Source: Actinomortierella ambigua
Lineage: Eukaryota > Mortierellomycota > Mortierellomycetes > Mortierellales > Mortierellaceae
NCBI GenBank assembly: GCA_016098155.1
Contig: JAAAJB010000148.1
Span: 1-61,205 of the forward strand
Reading direction: 5' to 3'
Length of the DNA: 61,205 nucleotides
Below are positions 24,349 to 35,900 of this stretch, piece by piece. Position numbers and translations under genes: made by a program. Every line of letters starts with the position of its first letter. Position 1 is the first letter of the stretch. Under the pieces are notes generated by a model that saw only the letters and a program-made list of their open reading frames with translations, was not told the origin of the DNA and ran no database searches.

Positions 24349-25327
24349 TTAGGCGTTGCGGGCCAGGTTGTACTTCTGGTAGTAGGCAACGCGGTGCTCG
24401 CGGGCGGGAACGACCTTCTGGGTCCAGAAGTAGGCGGCGGCAGCACTAGTGTTGAAGAGAAGGCAAAACAAAGGACGACATATGAGTTAACATGGAAGAC
24501 GGCTGAATCAGTTAGGGGGAGCGGGGTCCAATCAGATAGGTATGCGCATTCCGGATGATCGTTTCCTTTTTGGAGACAAGATGAACTTTTGCTGGGCAAA
24601 GATGGAAGGCGGCCCTTCACTTATCGAAGAAAGGGGAAGGGGGAGAGAGGGATGCTACAGGAGAGTATGGTGGAAGCTGTCGAGTGCTGTGCTTGCTGCC
24701 AGTTCATTTCCAGGGGAAGGGAGGGATGAGGAAACCCGAAAGAGGCTCTCTTCTTTTGATCCAAAATGCAGTTTTCCTTTTGGATACAACGAGAAAGATA
24801 TAACTTACGTTCCGATGGTGAGGGAAAGACCGATGTGGGTCAACATGGTCTTGCTATTGGATTCATCGAAAAGAAAAAAAAAGAGTAGAGAGAAAAGTGT
24901 TATTGATTATAGCCATGCTCCCAAAGCATTGGGACAATCCCAACCTGAAATGAGAAATAAGAGAGCGTGATGCTTTCGCGACATTCATCACAATGAAACG
25001 AGGGTGCCCCCTTCATGGACAAGTGGCCGGAGGGGGGGAAGGAAAGTGAGACCCAGGGTAAACAGAGCCGGGAGTGAAAACATAGCCACAACCTGGTATT
25101 GGGAGAGAGAAGGTGCAAAACATGCATGGTCTTTGCTGCAGGTTTCAGACACACATAGCCAAAACAAGTCTGTGCTGGTGCCTCTTCTCCCTCCTACAAC
25201 CAGGCAAAACTCTGTTTGAGTAGATTGGGCGTAGTACTGTGTGGGATGTATACGTGAATGGGTTGCTAGGTAGAGAGAGAGTAGGATAGACATACGCGAG
25301 GAGGTTCTGGGCGGGAGCGATGGCCAT
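24349..25327 (-). CDS. COX9: Cytochrome c oxidase subunit VIIa (COX9-type), three exons
   Basis: Three small exons on the minus strand, 25327-25296, 24853-24809 and 24445-24349, give a 57-residue protein. Both introns are GT-AG with phase 2/2 joins (GTATGT, GTAAGT donors). The N-terminus MAIAPAQNLLAKTML matches the MAIAP-start of fungal COX9/subunit VIIa. A hydrophobic stretch (LTHIGLSLTIGTAAAAYFW, about 15-33) forms one membrane helix. The basic tail VVPAREHRVAYYQKYN matches the family's C-terminal Arg-X-X-Tyr-Tyr pattern. Length fits the family (~55-60). It is a nuclear-encoded structural subunit of complex IV in the inner mitochondrial membrane. The introns (442 and 363 nt) are long relative to the coding sequence. 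The exact intron-1 acceptor (CCAATAG) is the only nearby one keeping the frame open. Confidence 0.8.
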
Positions 25328-25482
25328 TGTGAGGATGTGTGTGATTCGTTGATGGGGAGATGAAAGAAATCAAATGATCGGACTCTCACTTTCCGAAGGG
25401 AGAGTCCTCGCGAAGCGAGCGTACTGGCGGCAAAATTACGTACAAGATTTATTTATTTGCGTGAGTGTAGTCGAAGGTCTCC

Positions 25483-25709
25483 TTACAAAGACCCCAAGCA
25501 CATATTGCCCTCCCGTTCCTCCTTGGCCATCAAGGTATGGCCGGCCTTGGCCATGTCGCTCGCAGTCAACCGATCTCGAAAGAACCCAGGCTCCGTACCA
25601 AAAGCAATGTGTCCTTCGGATGCGATGTAGACAGATAAATCCGAGCTATAAAGAATCCTTAGTTTCGTTGCAATTGCGTCCACGCAAAGTCTGACTTCTA
25701 GTCCTTGCG
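25483..25709 (-). CDS. Protein-like fragment, possible last exon; unrecognised
   Basis: About 75 codons are open on the minus strand, from just after an upstream in-frame stop to a stop at 25483. The composition looks protein-like (motifs LSVYIASEGHIAFGTEPGFF and DMAKAGHTLMAKEE), and an AATAAATAAAT poly(A)-type signal follows at about 25448-25460. A plausible splice acceptor (GAAGTCAG) precedes it near 25690. No upstream exon could be found; the transposon remnant starts 200 nt upstream. It may be the 3' end of a gene truncated by that insertion. No function is assigned. Confidence 0.3.
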
Positions 25710-25911
25710 CTGATCATAAGATGTCAATACAATGGTGATCAACGGATGGCTGACGAAGAAATAAAAAGCTCACAAGCGACCTGCCGAGGTCGCTATGGTC
25801 ACCCTTGCGAGGCTGTGAAGTAAGCATATCGGCAGTCGAGATGACAAATTCTCTCGGCCACACCATGAGCTGTACATGTAAACTCTCTTGCCTTGATGGT
25901 TCCTGCCATCA

Positions 25912-26573
25912 GCACACATTGTTGGTCTAGATAGTGACCGCCAGCCCCTGGATGACCTTTGTAATGGCGGCGGTCGTCGTTTCAGGGAGTACAAGTGAAA
26001 CGCAAAAGGGCACGAATGGATTGATTCAGGCGCATCGTAGACAGGTTGTTGCGGATGGTCAGCGGATCGATCAGCGCTAAGGGAGGCGAGGAAAACAAGG
26101 TGGTCGTCGGGATCGGACTCGCCAATTTCCAGAGCAAAAGTGGGCTGTCGTAGTTGGATGGCATTTTCAGTCATACTTTGTTCGGTTGGCTCGCTCACTG
26201 GGCTATATTGTCGAAGGGGTGAGCGAGTACTACAGCTCCAAGAAGTGTCCCAGCTACGAAGGCTATGTCGCCCGGACCGAGATCTTCCGTCGCTTGTATT
26301 GTGACGCCTGTCAAAAGTACATGTATCGCGATGTGATGGCAGGGCACAACCTTTCCAACGTGATGTGTGGCCACTTGTAGAAGGGAGAGCGCCCAGAATA
26401 TCTCCAACCAGTTGACGACGATGGCAACCTTCAATGGAAGAAGCCAGAGAACGAGAGGGGTCGCGATGAGGATGACGCCGATGACGACGGACCCAGCGAG
26501 AGACCGATGCACCAAGGACCAGCCACAGCTTCAAGAGCAAGAGCAAGAAGAAGAAGAGGAGGGGTGGCCGTCC
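25912..26573 (+). pseudogene. Decayed RuvC/zinc-ribbon mobile-element gene (Fanzor/TnpB-like)
   Basis: Three reading frames in succession carry recognisable pieces. First comes a RuvC-I-like segment HIVGLDSDRQ (Asp codon 25930-25932). Then VVVGIGLANFQSKSGLS (frame of 26100) runs into TAG at 26151. Then SYFVRLARSLGY, EYYSSKKCPSYEG and RRLYCDACQKYMYRDVMAGHN (frame of 26186) run to TAG at 26378, after which the same frame continues KGERPEYLQPVDDDG to 26573. The order (catalytic Asp, zinc ribbon, RD-x-x-A-x-x-N) is that of TnpB/Fanzor-type RNA-guided nucleases, which known surveys place in Mucoromycota. There are several stops and at least two frameshifts, and the second zinc-ribbon Cys is Tyr (CPSY). 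It is clearly nonfunctional as protein. I could not define its ends or any guide RNA. Confidence 0.6.
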
Positions 26574-26839
26574 CTTGATTGTGGCGCTTGGTCTTCTGAT
26601 CACATGATCGAGGCGAAGTAGCGTGACTGCTAAATACGGATGTTTTGGCAAAGGAGCACATTTTTTCTTACACCTGCGATGGGCCACGAAAGAGGACAGA
26701 GTAGACCTCAGCGTGTCTCTTCTACAAAACCCCCCATCGCACTACCCTATTCGGCATTTCTTTCTCTACTACCTCTCCATTATTTTAATTTCTTTTCACC
26801 TTCCACTCCATTTCAACTGTACATTCATCCATCATTAGC
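26574..26839 (+). promoter_or_regulatory. NOM1 promoter/leader region
   Basis: 266 nt between the transposon remnant and the NOM1 ATG. The proximal ~90 nt are pyrimidine-rich (TTTCTTTTCACCTTCCACTC-type) and run into CATTAGC|ATG. No clear TATA box is seen. Confidence 0.35.
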
Positions 26840-29800
26840 ATGTCATTCCGAGGAGCACGAGGAGGCCGAGGTCGCGGCGGAGGTGGCTTCCGAGGTGGTC
26901 GAGGTGGTCGAGGTGGTCGAGGTGGTCTAGGCGGCAAGACCAGTACCACCCGGTTACCAGCCTCGCTTGCTGAAGAAATGGACTTGAATGGTAAGGAGTC
27001 AGTTTTTTTTTTCCTCTCCCTATGTCGCACTATGGGTTGCTAGTGACTCTAATACGGACCGTTCTTTCTTTCGTGCCTTTCCCGTGGTTAGCGGCCGAGG
27101 ACACTCGTGACTTTAGCAAGCGGTTTCGCAATCAGGCTGCCAACCGCAAGCTGCAGCGAAAACAAGCCAAAGAGGATAAGAAGAAGAACCGGCGACCAAC
27201 ACTGTCGCGTGCCGAGTTGACCGCTCGCCAGCATCACATTTACATGGCTGGATCCGCCACCTCTTCGTCGTCAACTGGGCTGGGGAAGAAGAACAACAAC
27301 AGCAATTCCAGCAACAGTGGCAGCAAACATAAGAAGGCGCGTATGGATACCGAGGACAACGGCAATGGTGATGATGACGAGAGGGTGCGACCAAGCAAAA
27401 TTGCAAAGACTTTGTCCTCCTCTTCCACCAAGAAGAGTGATGCTGGCGACAAGGCGGCCATGGACGCTCGTCGGCTGGAGAAGCTGGCCAAGTCAAACCC
27501 AGCCTTTTACGCGATGCTGCAGGAAGATGGCGTTGTGGCCTCGTCAGCTGGTGGTTCGTCGACCCAGGGCGACGAGGATGAAATGTATCTGCGGTACTAT
27601 GAGAAGAAGCTCGGCCTCAAGGCCAAGGACGTGGCCAAGATGGGATCCAAGAAGAGTCTGGTCGACGATGGATTGGGCAACCTGCTTGATGGTATTGATG
27701 TCGGGTCCAGAGGCGCGCGGGCTCGCGCTGGCGTGGCCCCTTCGAAAAACACAAAGGCGGCAGCGGCAGCGTCTCTCGTTCGAGAAGAGAAAGCGGCTGC
27801 CCTGGCTAGCAGGAAACGAAAACCTGCTAGCGATGATGAAGATGAGGAAGATGAAGAAGATGAGGGCGATGAGGAAGATGAGGAAGATGAGGAAGACGAG
27901 GAAGACGAGGAAGACGAGGAAGACGATGACGATGATGACGAAGGCATGGAGAGCTTTGATAGCGAACTCGAGGCTGTGGATCCTGAGGACCTTGAAGACT
28001 CGGACGAGGAGGACGATGAGGAGGACGACGAGGATATGGGTGGTATGGATAGCTTTGACGATGAGCTCGAGGCTGTTGACCCAGAGGACCTCGAATATTC
28101 TGATATGGATGACGAAGACATGCTGGGTGCTATGGAGGACGAAGAAGACGAGGCAAGCGATGAAGATGAAGATGAAGATGAAGATGATGACGATGAACAG
28201 GGGCTGGCTGACATGGACGAGGAAGATGAGGATGCAAGCGAGAGCGAAGAAGAGTCTGAGGTTGCGGAGAAAAGCTCGGCAAAGACAAACAGCGCCAGTG
28301 GCGCGTCTCAGGCAACAAAGTACATTCCACCTCAACTTCGTGCCAAGATGGCAGCAGAAGCGGCAGCAGCAGCAGCAGCAACATCGGGATCACCCAAGGG
28401 CGCAGCAGAACTGGCAAAGAGCGTACCTCGACACAACACAGAGGAGCTACAGCGCCTGCGTCGTCAGCTACAGGGTTTGCTGAACAAGTTGAGTGAGACC
28501 AACATTGAGCCGATCCTGATGGACATCGAGGCTCTGTATCGCAAGTACCCCCGTGCGGACGTGACGGAGACTATCACGGAAATGATCCTCAGCTCGATTT
28601 CGTCCAAAGCTAACCTGCTGGATTCGTTTGTGCTGCTATACGCGACCGTAGTGGCGTCGTTGTATCGCCTTGTGGGCATCGAGTTTGCAGCGCACTTTAT
28701 CCAGACGTTGATTGAAAAGTTTGAGGAGTACCATGCCGTCGCGGCGTCGACCAAGAGCACTGAGATGACGGACGAGACGCTCGAGGCCGTCAAGCAGTGC
28801 ACCAATCTGGTCGTGCTGGTCTCGGAGCTGTACAACATGTCTGTTGTGGCCTGTGTGCTTGTATACGATCTGATCCGATGGTTCATGACGGAGCTGTCGG
28901 AGCTGAATGTGGAGCTGGTAGTCAAGATTGTGCGCGCGTCTGGATACCAATTGCGACAGGACGATCCAACGACGCTCAAGACAATCATCCAAGAGTTTAC
29001 GGTGCTTGCTAATGACGCTGCGGCCAAAAAGCAAGAAGTATCGTCGCGCACGCGGTTCTTGCTCGAGACGCTGACAGCCCTGCGACAGAATCGCATGAAA
29101 GGTCCGTCCAAGGCCAACTCGACTACGTCCGGCTCCATCTCTGAGAGCACCACTCGGATGAAGAAGTTTTTGTCGGGTCTGTCAAAGAAGCGGACTACCT
29201 TTTCCAGTGAGCCCATGCGTGTCGGTCTGGAGGACATTCGACAGGTTGGCACTAAGGGCAAGTGGTGGCTCGTCGGCTCGTCGTGGAAGAGCAACATGGT
29301 GGGCGAGGAAAGCCAGTACGCCAGCAAGACGACCACGGCCGATGATATGCTGGAGCAGGAGAATGAGCTTGTTCGCCTTGCGCGCAAGAACAAGATGAAC
29401 ACTGATGTTCGACGCAGCATCTTTGTTGTGCTCATGAGCAGCGAGGTAAGGGGATGAAGGGAGAAAGGGAGAAAGGAGGCAATGATGGATGAGGAGAGGA
29501 GGAGAGAGAGGGCTGCTGTTGCGAACCATTGAAGACATGTTGGCTTTCATGATTGTTTGAAGAGTGAAGGATGCCATGTAGCTGTAAGAACGCCACAATC
29601 CACTCACTGCATTTCCTTTTCATTTTCATTTTGTAACCACACTAGGACTACCTGGATGCATTCGAAAGGCTTCTCAAGCTCAACCTGCGTGAAGTACAGC
29701 AACGCGAGATTGTGCGTGTGCTTTTGCACTGTGCAGGCAATGTAAGTCTCTGCCCCTCTTCCATTGTTCTTTTTCCCCTTCCTACCCCTGGCTCCCCTGC

Positions 29801-30807
29801 CTTTTCTTCCTCTTCCTTCTCTTTTTTTACATGTCATTCATCCAGTTCTCCCTTCGCATCTCTAGCCACTCTCCTCCTCTCCTTTCCCACCTCCTCATTC
29901 CCTGTGAGTCCAGACGGACGATAGTCTTTTACTTTATCCTTTTGGGCTTTGATTTGATGCCTCAGTTAAAGCGCTCGCCCGAGCGATTCATCTGCGCATA
30001 AGTACACTCCCTCGTACTCCCCAAGTCCTTTTTTCAGGTGGACGTTGCTGCCCTCACCAACCCCCTGACTATATCCTTGTCCAAAAAGAGAGCTTCTAGT
30101 CCGACCCAAGAGTAGAACAACGTCGGATACTAACACTTTCCCTTTATCTTCTCCCCTTCCTTCTCCCACGTAACATTTTGTAGGAGCAAGTTTACAACCC
30201 CTATTATGCGTTGGTTGGTCAGCGGCTCTGCCAGTATGACCACTCGTTCAAAATTACGTTCCAGTATTGCCTATGGGATCTATTGCGAGAGATGGGCGCG
30301 ACGGATGTTGGTGGCATGGAGAAGGTCAAGAACGGACAGGTGGTCGGATTGGACGAAGGTGTTGGCATGGGCGAGCGAGGTAAGGTCCCGCTGCGTCGGA
30401 TCGTGAACCTTTCAAAGTTTTATGGGTATCTGATCACGGCCCAGGACCTGTCGTTGGTGATGCTCAAGACTGTCACGTTTACGTCGCTGCCGGAACAACC
30501 CATTATGTTTTTCCAGCTGTTGCTGACAAATGTTATGGTGGCCTCGCAGTCGGCAGGTGTCGGTGCGGCTGGTGCAGGTGCTGATGGGAAATCCAATGCA
30601 AAGAGGAATGCACAGGCACTGGCGGATATCTTTATCCGCGCGGCTGTCCACCCGACCTTGGCACAGGGCATTATCTTCTTCCTGCAAGCGTTTGTCAAGA
30701 AGGGGCAGGTCTGTCGAGACGAAGGCGAGAAGGAGATTGTCAAGTGGGGCTGTGGTGTCGTCCGAGAAGTGCTTCAGAGCGCCGTGAAGACTGGAGGTCG
30801 CTTCTAG
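26840..30807 (+). CDS. NOM1: NOM1/Sgd1-like MIF4G-MA3 ribosome-biogenesis protein, four exons
   Basis: Exons 26840-26990, 27092-29445, 29646-29741 and 30184-30807 (1,074 residues), all GT-AG with consistent phases. Residues 1-33 are an RGG/GAR box (SFRGARGGRGRGG...). After a basic segment comes a very acidic Asp/Glu region (about 296-443), then KYIPPQLR (about 460), typical of NOM1/Sgd1 and Cwc22 just before MIF4G. The MIF4G domain starts LRRQLQGLLNKLSE (about 505). The MA3 domain starts VRRSIFVVLMSSEDYLDAFERLLKL (split by intron 2) and ends LREMGA. The known role of the family is nucleolar: it binds the DEAD-box helicase eIF4A3/Fal1 and helps 18S rRNA processing. The RGG exon separate from the body is notable. 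The 442-nt third intron is long for this gene. Confidence 0.9.
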
Positions 30808-30974
30808 AGAAACAGAAACAACAATGTAGAAAGATGAACATCACCTTTTTTCGTGTACCATAGCTATAGCATTAAAGCACACATAGACACAAACACATAT
30901 TTAAACATACATCTGTATGCAATTGGATTGCCCCTGCCTCTTGTTTGGAATATCCATTGCTCACAACTTATGCC

Positions 30975-31639
30975 CTATGCTCGCCCACGACGATAGTTAC
31001 CAGCAAAGGCCGAGTGAACATGGCTTTCGGAAGAGAAACGGAGGACAGACATGCGGGAACGTGAGGCATGACTAAAAAGTGATTGCGAATCAACGATGGG
31101 GGCAGTAGAACCGAGTTGGAAGATGGTGCTGGAGGTGGGGGTAGTGGCAAAGGAGAGCCACCTTGAGTAAACGGGCCAAGATGGCAACGAGGATTGATCC
31201 TTCCACTGTCCACTCGTCACTCAAGACTGAAGGGATAGGGCACGGCTGAACCGATAACTCGTTTACCTGATTGGGTCACTTCGGAAAGGTCTGTGTCCCC
31301 CTCCCCCTTTGCTGCAATGCGTCGATGGCCTAAAGTCAGTAGGCCAATTTGGTAAGAAGTAGGAACATTCGACCGAGATACAATCGGGGCTTGGGGTCAC
31401 GATCATCAGTAGCCACCATTCACAGGTTGAATGCATAGAGCTCTTGTGTCCACTCGAATACTCCATTGAGAGGACAATTGCATTCGACGCAATTGATCAA
31501 ATAAAGAGAACCTGCTTTGTACCCGAGTCTGCATGGACGCCTTGATGTTTACCGCTCGTGAACCATCGTTGATATCAATGTGGATGGCCGGGGAAAAGGT
31601 AGCTGGGACTTTTCTATTTTGCATGTAGCTTCTTTTGCC
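30975..31639 (-). pseudogene. Unresolved protein-like exons on the minus strand
   Basis: Minus-strand frames here look less random than their surroundings: a segment with HIDINDGSRAVNIKASMQ (31406-31625), a possible exon with GDTDLSEVTQS ending at a GTAAAC donor (about 31258), and a terminal frame ending SHVHSAFAGNYRRGRA at 30975. Acceptors that join these in one frame exist only for alternative C-terminal frames, so I could not build one consistent gene. It may be a real small gene converging on NOM1, a decayed one, or chance. No family is recognised. Confidence 0.2.
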
Positions 31640-32426
31640 CTTGTCCTCTCGACCTTTTTTTACCGTCAGGTGGCAAAGAAAGAAATCGGGGAAAGGGGAG
31701 GTACGTGCGTGTGCTAGGGTACATTGAGCCCATGTGGAAAGCACATCTCGACTACAAGGAAACGCCAAGGGGCACCACCACTGTTGGCGTCAACACTTTT
31801 TTACTCTCTGGGACTTTGTTTCAAGTCTACTCTTTGGTTCTATCACTCGGTTGGTGCTCTCTTATAACCGTTTGGGCTCGCAGGACTGCGGCTGCACCTT
31901 CTGCCGAATATGGACTTTCAGGCACCATCACCTACCAGTCAATCAGCAAGCATTGCGGCTCATTTTCACTGTGGGAATCGAGACATCCAGACAGAAAGAC
32001 TTATGGCTGTCGCGTTCTTTCACCTTGGTATCTCAATCCCTTTGTCCGTTCCTTCCCCCCTACAGCAGTCTGGACAAACTTAGAAACCAAGGGACGACTC
32101 GTTGGGAAACCATCAGGACCCCCCCACCCTCCTTCGCCCTCTTTTTCATTCCATCTCAGCTTGCTGGCGTCCCGAGTCCTGCTGTCGAGTTCGAGATATG
32201 TGAAGCACAATCATCGACTTGGCCTCTCCACCCCTTTCCCAGGCTACTCCTACAACTGTCGAGTAAAGCAAAAAGTGAGGCCTAAAAGATTATCCACTGA
32301 AGCGGTTACCCCATCGTTGCCCCCCTTTGGCCCTCATCGTCCCCCTTCGCTCATTGATGTTGTGTTCTCCTCACTCTGTGCGTTTGTTCCCTCCTTTTTC
32401 TTCCATCTCTCGCACGCAAACATGCG

Positions 32427-32442
32427 CACACACACACACACA

Positions 32443-32502
<60 letters not shown>
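32427..32502. repeat. (CA)n(CT)n microsatellite upstream of Rim15
   Basis: CACACA followed by about 28 CT units without interruption. It lies 485-560 nt upstream of the proposed Rim15 start and probably belongs to the promoter/leader. Confidence 0.9.
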
Positions 32503-32986
32503 GCACACCTCTTTTTCTTCTCATATTGGCCATCTGGTCTCGTCTGGCCCCCTCCCCTTTTCCATACTCTCTTGTGAGAGCAGTAGACACATATCATCAT
32601 TCATCCCACCACCACCACCACCACCACCAACATCACAGAGACTTATTGGCCCACTGTTGCATCTTCAATTGCTCCAGCTTTCTCCCTTCCTCCCTGTCTA
32701 AACCACGACACGAAAGAAACATCTTTATTTTGAGCCTCCATCCTGGCAAGACCGTGTCTATCACCGCACCCTCACTTGTTCAACCACCACACCCTTTCTT
32801 CGTTCCTCTTTCAACCCCTCGCTCTCACCCCCTCTCTCTTTCCTCATTGCCGTCGGTCGTCTTGCCATTCTACATCCCATTGGGCATTAACCTTGGGAGA
32901 AGACCACCCATCGCCATTTCCATACAGCCCAATCCCATTTCCCATTCTGACAGGTAGCCCTCGCGGAACCTACTTGTGGGCTCCCA

Positions 32987-35900
32987 ATGCGTCGCTCAAC
33001 CTCGACTCCACAAACGGACGACCAACTCCGCCAGTCGTCCATCGGTAGTAGCAGCAGCAGTAGCTCAACCAAAATCCGCGCGACGGGCGACTACACGCAC
33101 CCATACCAACATCCTTCCCAGGGCAAACATGGATCTGGTATGGTGGCGGCCAACAAAGCTGGTACGTCACTCCCAAAGGTGCCACAGCAGGCTAGTAAGG
33201 CAGCACCGACCACCTGCCTGTACCATGCATCTGCTGCTACACCAACCTCGGCGACAGCACCATCGCCCCTCATGGCCTCTTCGGCCTCTACCTCGTCTAT
33301 CTCTGGCTCACCCACCACTAAACCGGTCACAACGTGGAAGCAGCGTCGTAACTCCTTTGTTGGCATCGTCTGGCCGTTTGGATCTCCCAAGCTATCTGCT
33401 CTTTCAACGTCTCCTTCCTCGCCATCGACCTCATCATCTTCTTCTTCGCCCTCGATTCCCAAAGCTGGATCCAAAGTTGCAACATCGGCATCGGCTGCCG
33501 CGATCACAATTTCATCTTCACCACGTGCGACGGCGTCCTCTTCAGCTTCCTCCGCCTCGACCTCCACATCTTCCACAGATCCCTCTTCTCCCCCAAGCTC
33601 TTCTCCAGGTCAAATTCTCGCCGGATCGCTGCCACCCGGTTCACCTAAAAAGTTTGGCCTGAAGCATATTCAGTTCCATGAGCCGTTGGAGCGCTGCGAG
33701 CCTCTCCCTGCGTCAGCTTCTGATGTGAAAAGTCATCATGTGCAGGGGAACCACCACCAAAAAACCAAGACATCGTCGCACAGCCCATGGCTATCTTTTA
33801 AGTGGGGTTCGCATGCTAGCCGAGAAGGCAAGAGCTCAAAGAGCAATCATGCAGGTAGAGTGACGACGAGAGAAGGTGAGAAAGGGAAAGAAGGGAGAGC
33901 AACAGAAAGAATGGGAGAAGAGGGAGGAAGGGGGAGGCAATGTACTTCCTTGTCATTTTTTTTCCTTTGCGTACTTTCCTGGCATGTGGAAAGAAAAGAA
34001 ATACACATGCGCATTGGTGCAGAGGCTTCATCCTGGCGTACATGTCGCACCTATTGCATGGCTCAGCATAGCCTTCAGTTCCACAGACGCGACTCTTGGT
34101 ATTTCATGCTTTTCCAATTTCCTGTTAGGAACACTTCAGATTCTCTTGAATCCTCCACTCCTCACTACACCTTACCCATTTACTCCACCGTGTTGACGAG
34201 CAACTCACCGCGCCAAAATTCCCTATGCAAACGAGGGGTGAATGAAATGAACGGACAGTTATAACGCGTGCCTTGTATGGTTAAACGGCAACAGCAACAG
34301 CAACAGCAACAACGAGAATCAACCTGCCTCCTTGTTCTCTTCCCGCGATATAATTCTCCCCGATACTCCCGAGACCCCCCAGACCCCTCCACTCACCCCT
34401 TTGCCCTGTGTTCCCTTTTCACAACATCATTCCATTCATACGTCCATACCAGGTAAAACACAAGGGTCCAATGCCTCGACGACCACGGCCTCATCGAGCT
34501 CCGAGATCGGCATCTCAACACGGACTTCGTCACTACATTACCAGCACCACCAACGCCACCTCTCCTTACCACCACGGCCACCCGAGCAAACCTTACCCCA
34601 TTCGCCACATCAACACGACGGGTCGCCTGCCGTGAAGGACAAAGAGAAGTGGCTTCTCAAGAGCAAGAAACGACATAGCACCGGTGGTAGCTACACATCA
34701 ATATCGTCACTGTTGATCCCACTTTCAACATCGTCGTCGTCGTCGTCGCTGTGGGGCCCTTCTTCATTAGCTACGCCATCTTCGTCCTCAATTGCACCAT
34801 CCACAGGTGGTTCAAAAGATCGTAGGGAAGAGCACCACTCTGTACATAATCTTCCGCAGACTCCTCAAGAGAAGATCGAGCCCAACTCATCGCGGCCACC
34901 ATCGGTCGCTGATGAGGCGCCACGATCGAGCCAACCGCTAGTCCACCCACCCACCCCACACCCACCATTTCCCCAGGTCTTGCGGATATCGCCCTCTGCC
35001 TCAAACCCCACGACTTTGTCGGCCTTGAAAGAGGAGGTGAGCCAAGAAGGTGAGTGAGCACAGCAGCAACAGCAGCTGTAGCAAATACAACAAAAACAAC
35101 AGCAGAGTGTGTGTATGAATATGAGTGTGAATGCAAGAAGAAGAGAAAAAGGGACCAAGGGGCTGGAGAGGAGGTGCCAGAAATCGAACGTAGCAAAGAG
35201 CAAAAAGATCAGCCTGACCGAGAGAGAGAAAGAGAGAAAGAGAGAGAGAGAGAGAGAAGGGTTAAAAAAAAAGCTGAAATATAAATATGGCGGAATAATA
35301 AAAAAAAAAAAACTTTAGGAGGCGGTTGACAGTGCAGACAGACTCGGATGGTGCATCCTGGGGAACAAAAGTAAGAAATAGTGAGTGAGTGAGATAGATA
35401 GATAGAGAAATGGCAGAGGCTTTGATGGGCAACAATGCGGCAGCCATGGTCCCTTTGGCGGAGATCATGTTTTTGAAAGTCTCTTTCGCACCTCTCCCTC
35501 ACACCCACACACCCTCACACACCCACACATTCTCCTCCTCTATCCCTCCATCCCTTTCCCTCTCAGTCACTCTCCTTCTTTCTCTCAGTCTCGTCTCTCT
35601 CACTCTCACTCTCACTCTCTCAGTTGTACCTCTCTTTCCATCTCACTCTCCCACTATCACTCTCTCTCTCCCTCTTCCGTCGCTGCCATCCTGTCCGCCC
35701 TCCTTCCCACCTTTTCTTCCCGCTGTAGCCCTTCCCCTATCCTCACCTTGACCACCAAACAACCACACGCTTGACAACCGTCCTTTTCAGTCCTCAACAC
35801 ACCAATACTCTCGTCAGCTTCTTCTCAAGCTCGCCCTGCTTTTGTTGTCAACCCATTCAAGGCAGAAAGAAGCTTCGCCTCACCTGGTCAGCCCAGTTAA

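Larger units (their letters stand above)
30808..32986. other. NOM1 3' flank and Rim15 upstream region
   Basis: 2.2 kb. The first part (30975-31640, minus) contains protein-like fragments described separately. The second part (32300-32980) is CT/CA-rich, as expected for a promoter and leader: a (CA)n(CT)n microsatellite sits at 32427-32502 and a CAC repeat near 32605-32630. No further gene is supported. Confidence 0.45.

Noticed and set aside
25770..26687. 305-codon open frame on the minus strand
   Set aside because: It lies antisense to the transposon relic, has basic, Ser/Arg-rich composition and no motif, while the plus strand shows ordered RuvC/zinc-ribbon pieces.
27544..28335. 263-codon open frame on the minus strand inside NOM1
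   Set aside because: It is the antisense of the Asp/Glu-rich tract (GAY/GAR codons lack antisense stops) and reads as Phe/Ile/Val/Leu repeats; NOM1 on the plus strand is clearly the gene.
32404..32502. Repeat array considered as CRISPR-like or satellite
   Set aside because: Pure dinucleotide repeats without spacers; simple microsatellite.
31705..32957. Plus-strand frames of 290 and 143 codons upstream of Rim15
   Set aside because: They run through CT/CA microsatellites and CAC repeats, lack splice continuity with the kinase frame, and fit promoter/leader sequence better.
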